From the NCBI GenBank assembly GCA_039707465.1, contig CM077643.1, positions 373,222,419-373,286,418 of the forward strand: a stretch of 64,000 bases of DNA, written 5' to 3'. Made by a program: the position numbers and the translations under genes. Below are positions 11,041 through 22,400 of the stretch, piece by piece. The notes under the pieces were generated by a model, which worked only from the letters and a program-made list of their open reading frames with translations, made no database searches and had not been told where the DNA came from. The stretch is from Rhabdophis nuchalis. Taxonomy: Eukaryota; Chordata; Lepidosauria; Squamata; Natricidae. Every line of letters starts with the position of its first letter. The stretch's first letter is position 1.

Positions 11041-11339
11041 AGAAATGTTGCAATGGCTCATTTAGAAAATCATAGAAAGTACCATAGAATTGTACCATTT
11101 TCTTTCCTTCACAAGACAACATCTTGCTTTCCAGACCTTATTTGTCTGAGAAGACAGTGATCCCATGCACAATGTTCCCATTGTTTTCAGACTAGTGCAC
11201 CCCATATACTTTTACTTCATTCAAAAATCATTACCTCTTATCAGCTGCTTGAGCAGAAGTCTTCCTCATAATTGTTCAGTGAGTCACAACTTATACTAGA
11301 GAATGGGATAAAGGGCTGTTCTAATCATGAAGGCAATTT

Positions 11340-11581
11340 AAGACTTATCTGTACTTAAGACTTATCTGTTCCATCAAGCCAGCCTAGCTTAGCCAATGAG
11401 TAAATGTATTTTAGAAATTTAATTGGGATTTTTAGCACAGGCTTTTAGTTTAATTTATTCTTAATTCTTCTGTATTTATTGTTATTTATTGATTTTAATT
11501 TCCTGTGCACCGCCCTGAGTCCATTTCGATGGAGAAGGGCAGTTCTATAAATCTAAATAAATTAAAATTAAACTAAATTAA
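11340..11581 (+). mobile_element. Short 5'-truncated L2 3' tail, TSD AATTT
   Basis: AATTT at 11335-11339 and 11582-11586 flanks 242 bp that begin within the last codons of L2 ORF2 ('TTATCTGTTCCATCAAGCC') and end with the CTGTGCACCGCCCTGAG tail. The paralogous modules at about 3622 and 42433 show the empty site. Confidence 0.85.
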
Positions 11582-11882
11582 AATTTCACATGGTATCAAA
11601 TGAATGTTTTGAAATATATCAGCTGTGCAATGGGTGGGAACATTTACTCTTCTCCTAACCACTCATGTTCAGAAGCCTGTGTACCTACTTGCTCCATTTA
11701 GCTTTTACGCTGAACCACTTTGGATGGGCTATTAGACAAGGAGATCACTGAGGAGATGATGCTCCTTTTGGATGCTGGATGCAATTATCAGCTACAGCCA
11801 ACATGACTACAATATGTTTTCTGAGAAACTAATAAGAGCTCTTCCTCTAACTGACTTATAGAAGAATATAAGAAGGCTACAA

Positions 11883-12212
11883 ATTTATTTATTTTATTTT
11901 ATTTTATTCAATTTATATCCCGCCCTTCTCCGAGAGGACCCAGGGCGGCGCACAGGAATTTAAAACAACATACAAAATGGTACCAAATATAAATTTAAAA
12001 AACCTATTAAATGACAAAAAACCTGCGCTAAAACCAAATTAAAATCCCCCATTTAAAACTGTCTAATATTTGTCCCAGCGGAGGCTATGTTAGGCCGGCT
12101 TGATGAAATAAGTGTGTTTTTAAACACCGGCGGAAGAGGCGGAGGTCGGTGATAGTGCGGAGTTCAGGGGGTAGGTCGTTCCAAAGGGCAGGGCCCGCCA
12201 CAGAGAAGGCCC
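11883..12212 (-). mobile_element. 5'-truncated L2 3' end, antisense
   Basis: Reads in minus orientation from the TTTA-rich tail through the CGCCCTGGGTCC motif into the last roughly 45 codons of ORF2. The empty site is seen in the paralog near 4060-4085. Borders are accurate to a few bases. Confidence 0.82.
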
Positions 12213-12237
12213 TTAAGTAAATATTTTACTCCAATAT

Positions 12238-12383
12238 CAGAGGTGGGTTGCTGCCAGTTCGGCCCAGATCAGGTAAATCGGGAGTAGCGGTGGCAGGAGG
12301 TTCTGCCTACCCGCCTGGATGCTTCTGCCCATGTGCGGGAGTGTGTCCGAACTGGTAGTAAAAAAATTGGCAACCCACCAATG
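12238..12383. mobile_element. hAT-type MITE, 146 bp, 8-bp TSD
   Basis: Ends CAGAGGTGGGTTGC and GCAACCCACCAATG are inverted repeats. The flanks TCCAATAT (12230-12237) and CCCAATAT (12384-12391) match at 7 of 8 bases, and the paralogous site near 4079 has a single CCAATATGC. No coding capacity. Confidence 0.85.
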
Positions 12384-12391
12384 CCCAATAT

Positions 12392-13684
12392 GCTTGAAAT
12401 CCTTAACAAAACAGGATTTCTGTCCTAACAATTCTAGACTATAAGGAAATAAAATAAATTGCCCACCTTCCACTCTCCTCTATCCCATATATTGTATTTA
12501 TGTGCTCTTGTCCAACCTTTCACAAATATGTGCAATATGTCCAAGAGGCAATTTGGAAATGCACCAAGCCTTAATTTCTGCCTGAGGTTTATGAGGACCT
12601 TGATATCAGTAAGGGGCAATCAAGAGCAGCCTATTTGGGACTTTAAACCACAGTTGCCTGCTAAATCAATTGCTGGAATGGAGATTAGTTAGCATTACAT
12701 TAGAAGCCTCCTCTAGCATATCTAGAAATGATATGGTAAAGGAGATGTTCTTGGAGCAACAGAAAATCCTTCAATCATCCTACTCCTTAAAATAAAAACC
12801 AAAAGCAAACAAATAGGTGACCCCCCCCCCCAAGTCCGTCCCCCCCATGCCCCTTCACACGCAGCGCTCAGCAAACCATCTGGACTTTTGCAGAAGGGAA
12901 GAGGAAACAGAAAACATGCTAATTTCAACCTTTCTCCCTTTTTAAACATTTCTGTGGATGAATAGAGCTGAAATAATCTCGAAATCCCTAAAGCAAGCAA
13001 ATCAATTGTTTGTGTATTTTAAAAGGTAAGCGGTTGATGGGTTTAAGGAAAAACACAATTATTTTGAAGAGTGCTCAGCAAAGAAAAGGAAGCAACTATG
13101 CTTATTAAACTGTTGCGAGTTTCAAATTGTGTCCCAGAAAATGTTTCCAGTATCCTAATGAACAATATCTCTTTAAGGAGGCTGGAGCAATGGGCGCACC
13201 CCTCCCGTCTTCCGTTCTCAATGGCAACGGGTTTTTTTGAATGTGGCAAAATGTGGCTTTGGTGTTTCAGGCCTTCCATCCATTTGCAAAGCCTTTTGCT
13301 CCAGTCCTCCATTTGCAGAGATCAGAGGCCTAAAGTAACTCAGGGCGAAATCGGTAGCAGGAGCTCTCCCGCTATTGGTCTTGTGGGATCTTGCAATACT
13401 TCAGGCCTTCTTTCTCTGCAAATGCACTGAAGTCCTGAAGCGCGAAGAGGCCAAGAGACAGAAGATTCCCTGGATCTTTGCAAGGAGAGTATCCAAAGGC
13501 CTAGTGACTATAGAGACCTGGCAGGGAATGGAGGAGAATAAACAGGGTGAATGTTGCAGAGCCTCTGCGGTCATTTGTAAATGTGAATGACTGCCATGGT
13601 GCTGTCACATTTGTAATTTCAGGACTGTGTCATAAGTTTGAGGCTGTGAATTGAAGTATAGGTATTTTTTGCACATCAATGCAA
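12392..13684. other. Non-coding; nothing recognised
   Basis: The first 90 bp continue the flank module. The rest is not repeated elsewhere in the window. It contains a C run near 12820 and frames up to 119 codons without domains or splice-consistent structure. Confidence 0.5.
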
Positions 13685-13985
13685 AAGAAGCTAATGAGAT
13701 AAAAGTGTTGATTTCTTTCCTCTTTATACTGCAATCAGTTTCAACATTCTGTTTTCCAGAAATCTTATTAATAAACTAAAGGATGGAAATACTCTTCAGT
13801 GGAAATTCCTATACAATGGAATAATCCAATTTGGAAATATCCTGGTCATGATAGGTATCCCGGTAAGAAAGGTAACCAGGCAATCTTTATCCATGATAAC
13901 TAACAGCTGGATTATGGCTATTAGTGGTATCTGGAAAAGATTTACTTGACTATTAATCTCTCTAACAAAATGAAATTCAATGGTC

Positions 13986-14250
13986 AAAAGAGTAAGGGTC
14001 TACATTTAGGCAACATAAATGAAATGCACAGGTACAGTATAGGTGGAATTGAGGAGAAATTTCCTGACTGTTAGAACAATTAATCAGTGCAACATCTTGC
14101 CTCCAGAAGTTGTGAATGCCCCAACACTGCAAGTCTTTAAGTAGATGTTGTATAGCAATTTGTCTGGAACGAAATAGGGTTTCCTGCCTAGGCAGAGGGT
14201 TGGACTAGAAGATCTCCAAGATCCCTTCCAACTCTGCTATTGTATTGTAT
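13986..14250 (+). mobile_element. CR1 LINE 3' fragment
   Basis: Carries CR1 ORF2 C-terminal sequence ('TTCCTGACTGTTAGAAC') and the characteristic 3' end reading 'GGTTGGACTAGAAGA', then TTGTA repeats. An internal part is missing. Confidence 0.8.
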
Positions 14251-14350
14251 TGTAAACCACTCTTTTTTTTCACAGCAGAAATAAGCCAATAAGCATCTCC
14301 AGTCATGGGAACTGGCCATTTAAGGAAAATACCATCTCTTCCAATTAACA

Positions 14351-15095
14351 TCAATACAATACAATACAATACAATACAATAGCAGAGTTGGAAGGGACCT
14401 TGTAGGTCTTCTAGTCCAACCTTATACCATTTCAGACAAATGGCTATCCAACATCTTTTTAAAGGCTTCCAGGGTTGGGGCATTCACAACTTCTGGAGGC
14501 AAGCTGTTCCAGAGGTTAATTGTTCTAACTGTCAGGAAATTTCTCCTTAGTTCTAAGTTGCTTCTCTCCTTGATTAGTTTCCACCCATTGCTTCTTGTCC
14601 TACCCCCAGGTGCCTTGCAGAATAGTTTGGCTCCCTCTTCTTTGTGGCACCCTCTGAGATATCGGAACACTGCTATCATGTCTCCCCTGGTCCTTCTCTT
14701 CATCAAACTAGACATACCCAGCTCCTGCAGCCGTTCTTCATATGTTTTAGTCTCCAGTTCCCTAATCATCTTGGTTGCTCTTCTCTGCACTCTTTCCAGA
14801 GTCTCCACGTCTTTTCTACATTGTGGCGACCAAAACTGTATGCAGTATTCCAAGGCACTATACAGTGGCATTAACACTTCACGTGATCTAGATTCTATCC
14901 CTCTGTTTATGCAGCCTAGAACTGTGTTGGCTTTTTTGGCAGCTGCTGCACACTGCTGGCTCATATTCAAATGGTTGTCCACTAGGATTCCTAGATCCCT
15001 TTCACAGTTGCTACTATTGAGCAAGGTACCACCTATACTGTACTTGTGCATTTTGTTTTTCTTGCCTATATGTAGGACCTTACTGTAACTCAAGA
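14351..15095 (-). mobile_element. 5'-truncated CR1 LINE, antisense
   Basis: The low-coordinate end has the CR1 3' terminal repeat (ACAAT units) and 'GCAGAGTTGGAAGGGACC'. The gene 2 paralog (35875-35885) has the uninterrupted site. It carries the frame 14422-15093. Confidence 0.9.
14422..15093 (-). pseudogene. CR1 ORF2p C-terminal fragment
   Basis: A 223-codon open frame matching the end of CR1 ORF2p: 'DLGILVDNHLNMSQQCA', 'KANTVLGCINRGIESRS', 'RVQRRATKMIRELE', 'RRTRGDMIAVFRYLRG' and 'WNSLPPEVVNAPTLEAFK'. This is the region after the reverse transcriptase palm; endonuclease and RT motifs are absent because the element is 5'-truncated. A dead fragment despite the open frame. Confidence 0.9.
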
Positions 15096-15186
15096 TACAG
15101 AGAAAGAAACAACCAATCCAATTGTTCCTCTGTCTTCATGTCATTAATATTTACATTTGTAATTAAAGGTACATCCCATGATGATG

Positions 15187-15195
15187 ATTTAAAAG
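15187..15195 (+). promoter_or_regulatory. TATA-like box, defensin gene 1
   Basis: ATTTAAAAG about 90 bp upstream of the ATG sits in a block (GATGATGATTTAAAAG) kept in gene 2 at the same distance. Position and conservation suggest a TATA element; not proven. Confidence 0.45.
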
Positions 15196-15278
15196 GTGGA
15201 CTGCAACAGACCTTCTAGGCTGCTTTTGGTGACTGGACTAGAGAAGACTTAAGCAGTTGCTTTGAACTCACCATAACT

Positions 15279-15882
15279 ATGAAGCCTTGGTGTGTCCTCC
15301 TTTTCCTCACCTTTGTGATTCTTTCTGAAATGGGTAAGTCAATTGTGATGAAACTTTTATGCTATCATTCACGTTGAAGCAGCAGGCACTTCAGAAATAA
15401 ACATTCATTTTGCATGCTTTATTCAATACTCGAGGGTTGATTTTATGGAAACTGCTTTAATCTACTATATTCTTAAAAGTTTTCTGTATATTGAACCAAT
15501 AGTCAAATGTTTTAAACCAGAAAGTAAATCAATAACCAAACTTCTTAAACATCATGTAAAAAATCTAAGGTTCTAGTTAAAATATTGTCTGGAAAAATTA
15601 TATATTCTATTTTTTATTTTTTAATAAGGAGCTCTTTTCTATAAATGTTCCTCCTAAAACAATTCTTTTTAGTAACTACACTTTTCCTAGGAATTCAGAT
15701 CTGCAAACTTTGAAAAGGGATGATTAGCTTCTCTTTATCTTCCTCCTCCAGGGGAAGCAGACATGATAAAGGATTCGAGAGGATGCCTTAAAGCCAAAGG
15801 ACGTTGCACAAAGAAACCATGTGAGCCCCCTGAACAGAAGATAGGACTTTGTCATGTCAATCAGCCTTGCTGCAAAGCATAA
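15279..15882 (+). CDS. Beta-defensin-like peptide, gene 1 (two coding exons)
   Basis: Exon 1 is 15279-15333 and ends at donor G|GTAAGT. Exon 2 is 15752-15882 after acceptor CTCCTCCAG. The product is 61 residues. Exon 1 encodes the secretion signal (MKPWCVLLFLTFVIL...). Exon 2 encodes the mature peptide with six cysteines spaced C-x6-C-x4-C-x9-C-x5-CC, the beta-defensin pattern, and a net charge of about +4. The phase-1 intron after the signal exon is the arrangement of reptile defensin and crotamine genes. Beta-defensins are secreted cationic peptides that disrupt microbial membranes; some snake paralogs became venom myotoxins, and nothing here shows which role this one has. The stop lies in exon 2, just before a second donor (AAG|GTGCAG at 15884), so the third exon would be untranslated. 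Confidence 0.9.
15334..15751 (+). other. Intron 1 of defensin gene 1
   Basis: GT-AG intron of 418 bp, alignable with intron 1 of gene 2 (36113-36552). AT-rich, no repeats recognised. Confidence 0.85.
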
Positions 15883-16339
15883 GGTGCAGAAACTGAAATA
15901 TTCATAGCATTTATTTCATTTTTGTCTCATAATTAGGATCAGACAATTTTTTCCATGTTATGTCTATGCTAGTTCTCCTCATAAACATAGAGTATACCTC
16001 GTTAGTGTTAAACTCATGTGGCTAAAATGAGTGGCTTTCTTGGAGCACCCCCCACAAATTTCTTGTAACAGAAGCATCTATCGAACTACACTAAACAAGC
16101 ATTTGTGTGTCCACCAGATGAGCATTGCCTTCCATGCAAATTTAAATCCAGATACACGAGACATTGAACTTGCGAAGGCCTCTTCAAGTTATATAACTTC
16201 ACCGAATGAGTGGGTGCCTCTTTTGCTGGGATGTCACAAGTATGGTTTTGGGCAACTCTCTACCACCACCCACCACAACCTCCCATTTTATTTATATGAC
16301 ATAAAAATTCAAGTTTCCATCAAACAGTGTGTGATTTGA

Positions 16340-18560
16340 ATTTATTTGAATTTATTTATATTTATGTCCCGCCCTGCTCCATAGAGGACCCAGGGCGGCG
16401 CACAGGAGTTTAAAAACATACAAAAATACAAAAATAAATACATAATTTAAAATATATATTAAACTATCCTAATCCTATGCTAAAAACCAAATTTTAAAAT
16501 ACCCAATTTAAAACTTTCTAAAAAGTCCCCGTGGGAGGTTAGGCTAGGCCGGCTTGTTGGAAAAGGTATGTCTTTAGACATTGGCGGAAGAGGCGGAGGT
16601 CGGTGATGGTGCATAATTCAGGGGGTAGGTCATTCCAAAGGGCTGGGCCCGCCACAGAGAAGGCTCTTCCCCTGGGTGTTGCCAGTCGGCATTGTCCGGC
16701 CGACGGCACCCTGAGAAGGCCCTCTCTGTGGGAGCGTATCGGTCTAAGGGATGTATGGAGCAAGAGGCGGTCTCGCATATAACTAGGCCCTGAGCCATGG
16801 AGCGCTTTAAAGATGGTCATCAGAACCTTGAAGCGCACTCGAAAGGCCACAGGCAGCCAGTGCAGCTCGCGCAGGAGAGGTGTTATGTGGCCTTGCCTTG
16901 GGGCACCCATAATCACATGCGCGGCCGCATTCTGAACTAGCTGTAGCTTTTGAGTGCACCTCAAGGGGAGCCCCATGTAGAGAGCGTTACAGTAATCCAG
17001 CCAAGAAGTCACAAGCACTTGAGTGACTGTGCGAAGGGACCCCCGGTCCAGTAAGGGGCACAACTGGCGTATCAGGCGTACCTGATAAAACACCCTCCTG
17101 GCCACGGCCGCCACATGGTCCTCCATGGACAGCCGGGAATCTGAAGGAGAGAGTGATCTGTCCATGACAAGGGTAAGATGACTAAATCCCCTGTTCCGAG
17201 ATCATTTCTCCACTGTCCAGAGACAAAAATCAGATCCAGCGTGTGTCCCCCCTCGTGAGTGGGGCCCTGAACTACTTGGGTCAGGTCCATGGCCATCATG
17301 GAAGCCATGAACTCCCGGGATGCCTCGGATGTTTCGCCCGCCGACGGCAGGTTAAAGTCCCCCTTGACTATCAGTCTGGGGGTCTCCACCGCCGTCGTGG
17401 CGATCAGCTCGAGCAGCTCGGGCAGGGCTGCTGTTACATAGCGAGGAGCCAGGTATACAATCAGCAAGCCCAACTGCCTCCCTAGGCCCCACTTCACGAA
17501 GAGGGACTCACAGCCGGTCGTTTGAGGCACAGTGGTCTCCCTTGGCTCAAGACTTTCCTTAACAATAACCACCCCCCCCACCCCTGCCTAGGGCCCTAGG
17601 CTGATGAAATGCACGGTAGCCTGGTGAGCACATTTCCACGAGGAGTAAACCCCCCTCGGGGCCCAACCAGGACTCCGTGATTCCCACCAGGTCCGGGTCC
17701 CCCTCTGACACAAGGTCATTTATGAGGGGGGCTTTGTTCACCATGGACCTGGCGTTGCAGAACATCAGCCTAAGGCCCTGGCTCTGTAGTCCCTGACCGC
17801 CTAGCCCATGAGTGGAGCACAGGAGGTTGGGGCAAGTGACCGCCTGTAACCAGCGACCACGAGCCCCTAACCCACAATGGACATCCTGTCTCCCACGGCC
17901 CCTGCCCCTCCCCAAGACCAATCAAATGGAACGGCCCTCAACAGAGACGACCCCCGATCCCCCCTCCCGAGTGGACCCCTCCTTTATCCTACTTCCGCCA
18001 GCCGGGCCTATATCTTGACCCCCATCTGACTGAATAAACCCTCCCCCCACCCCAGAACCCCTTAAAAGCCGAATTAAAAATTTGCCTAAAAACCCCCTGA
18101 GCTTGCGCTTTGCCCACCTCTCTGGATTAATTAATCCATCCTCGAGGTGGGCCCGAGATAAACCAGGGGACCAAACCTGCGAGAGGGGGGACCCTCACAG
18201 GTAAAGGAGGGCAGACCTCGACTACAAAAGCATCCCGTGACTCCATTGCTGGCTCTAGGGGGAGGAACGCCTAGATAAAAGTGTAAGTCAAACAGAGGGT
18301 ATTGATAGAAATAATAGTCTGTGTCGGTTGGCTCAGCCTGTTCTTCCTTCGGGTAGAGGCTTTCAACGGGGTAGTTGGGACTGTTCTTCCTTCGGGCTGT
18401 TCTTGCTTCGCTCTCACCACACACACCCCGGTAGATGTTATACCGGGGGATCCTGGGGGGGATAGGGTTGCCGTGATTACTCCACCACGGTCTGAGTCTC
18501 TCGCCGCAGGGTCTCTCGCCGCTCATCACTCGCCCCCCCCAAAGATGTTTTTTTTAAACC
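16340..18560 (-). mobile_element. Internally deleted L2 LINE in intron 2 of defensin gene 1
   Basis: In minus orientation it has a GC-rich 5' region (about 17935-18560), the endonuclease part, then an abrupt junction near 17145 to the C-terminal part and a TTTA-type 3' tail. The reverse transcriptase core is missing. Gene 2 lacks this insert at the equivalent site. It is antisense to the host gene. Confidence 0.88.
16539..17921 (-). pseudogene. L2 ORF2p remnant lacking RT core
   Basis: Three overlapping frames: 17559-17921 and 17072-17581 give the endonuclease ('GITESWLG', 'VKGDFNLPSAG', 'SWTDHSLLQ'), and 16539-17165 gives the C-terminal domain ('SRLSMEDHVAAVAR' to 'CLKTYLFQQAGLA'). 'SLLQ' runs straight into 'IPGCPWRTMWRP', which is out of frame, so one deletion removed roughly 500 codons including motifs A-C. 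A one-base shift in a C run near 17575 separates the first two frames. Confidence 0.88.
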
Positions 18561-18709
18561 AACCCTGATGGATTATGATTAGAAACAATGTAAAAAGATT
18601 GTACTATATGATATTTTGTAGTTATATCTGCAGGAAAAAAACCAAAAATAATTGAATGATTGCATCATATCAGTATATATTAAACTATTTCCAACCATTT
18701 TTCCAACAG

Positions 18710-18875
18710 CTAAGGGAAAGGCCTCTGATCAAGAACCATGGAAAAATCATTAATCTTCTACATGAATGCCTGATGGAATCTGGATTACAGAAGCTTTAAA
18801 AAACATGAGAAAACTCCTTGCTGCTTTGAATTCTTTCAAACAATTATTCTTATTAAAATTATCTGGCATTACAAA
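18710..18875 (+). other. Exon 3 (3' UTR) of defensin gene 1
   Basis: A pyrimidine-rich stretch and acceptor CCAACAG precede a block conserved at 29185, 29556 and 37746. It contains 'CATGAATGCCTGATGGAATC' and ends with ATTAAA at 18852-18857. The block recurs once per gene unit and always ends in the same poly(A) signal. With the stop in exon 2 it is untranslated. The exact cleavage site is not visible. Confidence 0.7.
18852..18857 (+). promoter_or_regulatory. Poly(A) signal ATTAAA, defensin gene 1
   Basis: Common variant hexamer at the end of the conserved 3' exon block. Confidence 0.6.
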
Positions 18876-19270
18876 TGATTATGTGCGCTCCTCTGTGTCT
18901 GAAAGTCATTGAAAGACATTCTGGGAATATTGAACACAGGTCAATTGATCTCCAAATCCCAATTGATTATCTTAATCAATGATAATCATGAAACACTCAT
19001 GATTTACACAATGACTCACAATTCTTTCTGGTGGATTTGAAGTTGCTGCTGAACAGCGGAATGACTTCAACTCTATAGGTAACCCAATAAACTAAGCCCT
19101 TCCTAGCACTCATATATAGTAAGTATTACAAATGTTGAAACTTTAAAAATAGAACTAGAATTAATAACCAATAAATATAGATTATTAAAATATGTTAGGC
19201 CAGCAGTCCAAAAGACTTTTCAACAAAATTAATAATGTAGATATTTTAAGCAGCTAAAGCAATTAGGCTA
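18876..19270. repeat. Flank module fragment after gene 1
   Basis: Matches, with more divergence, 29710-29890 and 37900-38170 and then the start of the flank module ('GACTTCAACTCTATAGG', 'GAATTAATAACCAAT'). No gene. Confidence 0.75.
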
Positions 19271-19465
19271 ATAGCAATAGCATTTAGAATTGTATATCAC
19301 TTCACATTGCTTTACAGACTCTAGAAAGAGTGCAGAGAAGAGCAACAAAGATGATTAGGGGACTGTAGGCTAAAACATAAAGAACGGTTGCTGGAATTAG
19401 GTAGGTCTAGTTTGAGGAAAAGAAAGACTAGAGTTGACATGATAGTGTTCCATCTATATCTCAAA
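19268..19465. mobile_element. Sauria-SINE 3' scrap joined to CR1 fragment
   Basis: 19268-19317 reads as the BovB-like tail of a Sauria SINE (antisense), and 19318-19465 as CR1 ORF2 ('GATGATTAGGGGACTG', 'AGACTAGAGTTGACATGAT') in plus orientation. Both are short and diverged. Confidence 0.65.
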
Positions 19466-19479
19466 TTATTGTATATTAG

Positions 19480-22400
19480 CAGGCGGCGGAGGGAGGCGGA
19501 AGGTTCCGACAGGAGGGGGGAAATGCGAGTCGTTCTGATGGAGGGCCGACCGATCCAGAGGGTCGTGGGGAGAGGCAGGTCCGAGGGGAGACAAGTTCCA
19601 TCCTCCCGGTTGGAGGCACGTAGCCGTTGGCTTCAAACGGTCAAGTGCCACAACCCCCGCAGGCTAAGTGGTCAGGGAGTACAGAGCCAGGGCCTACGGC
19701 TGATGTTTTGCAATGCCAGGTCCGTTGTCAACAAAGCCCCCCTCATTAATGACCTTGTGTCAGAGGGGGGGGCGGACCTGGTTGGGATTGCGGAGACCTG
19801 GTTGGGCCTCGAGGGAGGACTTCCCCTCGTTGAAATCTGCCCACCAGGTTACCGCGCTTTTCATCAGCCCCGGGCCCTGGGTAGGGGCGGTGGGGTAGCG
19901 GTCATTGTGAAAGAAAGTCTTGAGCCGAGAGAAACCATTGTGCCACAGACCACTGGTTGTGAGTCCCTCTGCGTGAAGTGGGGCCTAGGGAGGCAGTTGG
20001 GCTTGCTAGTTGTATACCTGGCTCCCCGCTATGCAGCAGCAGCCCTGCCCGAGCTCCTAGAGGTGATCGCTACGGTGGCAATTGAGACCCCCAGACTTTT
20101 AGTCATGGGGGACTTCAACTTGCCAACGGTTGGCGTATCATCCGAGGTAGCTCGGGAGTTCATGGCTTCCATGACGGCCATGGACCTGACCCAAGTAATT
20201 CAAGGCCCCACCCACGAGGGTGGAAACACACCAGATCTCATCTTCGTCTCTGGCCAATGGGCGAGTGATCTGGGTATAGGGGATATAGTCATCACGCCCT
20301 TGTCATGGTCAGACCACTCACTTCTCCAGCTCGACTTTCCGACCGCTGCTCCCCTCCGCGGGGAGGCGGAACCTGAATCACCAATCTGGTTCCGCCCCAG
20401 GCGCCTGATGGACCCAGACGGGTTCCAGGCGGCGCTTGGGCCACTTCCTGTACCCCTGACCCGCGCCCCGATGGAGGACCTCGTGGCCACATGGAATATT
20501 GCGACCACGGGAGCCTTGGATCGGGTCGCGCCCTTGCGGCCTCTCGTGTGGCGCCGAGCCACCCTGGCCCCTTGGTTTACCGAGGAGCTAAGGGTGATGA
20601 AACGCCACAAGAGATGCCTAGAGAGAAGATGGAGGGCTTCCCGCTCTGAATCTGACCGGACACAGGTAAGAGCCCATTTACGGACTTACATTGTGGCGCT
20701 GAGAGTGGCCAAACGCCATCATTGCGCCACTCTCATAGCATCCGCAGATAACCGCCCTGCCGCCCTGTTTAGGGTGACCCGCTCCCTCCTTCAACAGAGG
20801 GTGCGGGAAGCCCCGTTACAGGGTAGAGCAGAGGAATTTGTGTCTTATCTGCAGGAGAAAACCGCTCAGATACAGAATGAGTTAGCCCCCATTGCTGGTC
20901 CAGTGGAATGCCGCGAGGCGGATCTTGTTTGGGAGGAGTTTGACTCCGTTGCTTCCGAGGATATGGACAGGTTACGTGGGCGACTGCGAGCCACCACATG
21001 TTTATTGGACCCGTGTCCCTCCTGGCTTGTACTGGCATCCTGGGAGGTGACACGAGGCTGGCTCCAAGAGGTTATCAACGCATCCTTGAGTGAGGGTTCC
21101 TTGCCTGCTTCCCTAAAAGAGGCTATGGTGAGGCCCCTCCTTAAGAAGCCCTCTTTGGATCCAGCTCTTTTAAACAACTACCGTCCAGTCTCCAACCTTC
21201 CCTTTTTGGCGAAGGTTGTTGAGAGTGTGGTGGCACAACAGTTTCCCCGTCACCTGGAGGAAGTTGATTATCTAGACCCGCGCCAGTCCGGCTTTCGGCC
21301 CGGGCATAGCACCGAGACGGCATTGGTCGCGTTGGTCGATGATCTCTGGAGGGCCAGAGATGGGGGTTGTTCCTCCATCCTGGTCCTATTAGACCTCTCG
21401 GCGGCTTTCGATACCATCGACCATGGTATCTTATTGCATCGGCTGGGGGGGTTGGGGGTGGGAGGCACCGTGTTACGGTGGTTCTCCTCCTACCTCTCTG
21501 GCCGATCGCAATTTGTGTTGGCAGGAGGGCAGAGGTCGACCTCGAGACCCCTCACATGTGGGGTGCCTCAGGGGTCGGTCCTCTCGCCTCTCCTGTTTAA
21601 TGCATATATGAAGCCGCTGGGTGAGATCATCCGTGGTTTTGGGGTAGAGTACCATCTGTACGCTGATGACACCCAGCTGTACATATCTACCCCAAACCAC
21701 CCCAACGATGCCGTAGCGGTGATGTGCCAGTGCCTGGAAGCCGTGCGGATCTGGATGGGGAGTAACGGACTCAGGCTCAACCCGACCAAGACCGAGTGGC
21801 TGTGGTTTCCGGCTGCCCGATTCAACCAGATGATTCCATCTCTGGCCATAGGGGGCGAACATCCTGCCCCTGTGGATGGGGCGCGCAACTTGGGTGTCCT
21901 CCTGGATACCCGGCTGTCCATGGAAGATCAAGTGACAGCCGTGGCCAGGAGGGCGTTTTACCAGGTCCGCCTGGTACGCCAGTTGCGCCCCCTATTGGAT
22001 CGGGACACCCTTCGCACAGTCACTCATGCTCTCGTGACATCCCGACTGGATTATTGCAACTCTCTCTACATGGGGCTCCCCTTGAGGTGCACCCGGAGGC
22101 TTCAGTTGGTCCAGAACGCAGCCGCGCGAGCAATTATGGGCACCTCTAGGTTTGCCCACGTAACACCGCTCTTGCGCGAGCTGCACTGGCTACCTGTCGT
22201 CTTCCGGGTGCGCTTCAAGGTGTTAATTATCATCTTTAAAGCGCTCCATGGCTCGGGACCTAGCTATCTGCGGGATCGGATCCTGCCTCATACATCCTCA
22301 CGGCCGATACGCTCCCACAGAGAGGGACTTCTCCGGGTGCCGTCCACTAGACTCTGTCAGCGGGCGACGCCCAGGGGAAGGGCCTTCTCTGTGGCGGGCC

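Larger units (their letters stand above)
5834..11057 (+). mobile_element. HAL1-like L1 retrotransposon (ORF1 only) with 18-bp TSD
   Basis: The direct repeat AAGAAATGTTGCAATGGC flanks the element at 5834-5851 and 11040-11057; the uninterrupted target is seen in the paralogous modules near 3330, 32510 and 42140. The body has a GC-rich 5' region of about 860 bp, an L1 ORF1 (6717-7129 and 10345-10786), a 3' region of about 250 bp with AATAAA, and a terminal A run. No endonuclease or reverse transcriptase of L1 type occurs between ORF1 and the A tail. The architecture is that of mammalian HAL1, so retrotransposition in trans is inferred. An L2 insertion accounts for 7130-10339. Confidence 0.85.
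11058..12229. repeat. Flank module with two L2-tail insertions
   Basis: Continues the module interrupted by the HAL1-like element and is collinear with 3345-4090 and 42150-42900, which lack both L2 tails. No gene is present. Confidence 0.85.
13685..15278 (+). promoter_or_regulatory. 5' flank and 5' UTR of defensin gene 1
   Basis: Blocks at 13690-13800, 14250-14350 and 15100-15278 align with the 5' flank of gene 2 (35545-36057); CR1 insertions at 13986-14250 and 14351-15095 interrupt only this copy. Conservation between paralogs next to the start codon marks it as the likely promoter region. Transcription start is not determined. Confidence 0.6.

Noticed and set aside
13071..13590. Frames of 119 and 71 codons in unique sequence
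   Set aside because: No recognisable domain, no conserved splice sites and no paralog elsewhere in the window.
14558..15088. 176-codon plus-strand frame
   Set aside because: Antisense of the CR1 ORF2 fragment 14422-15093.
18131..18529. 132-codon minus frame as a host gene
   Set aside because: Lies in the 5' region of an L2 element; kept only as a possible L2-derived frame.
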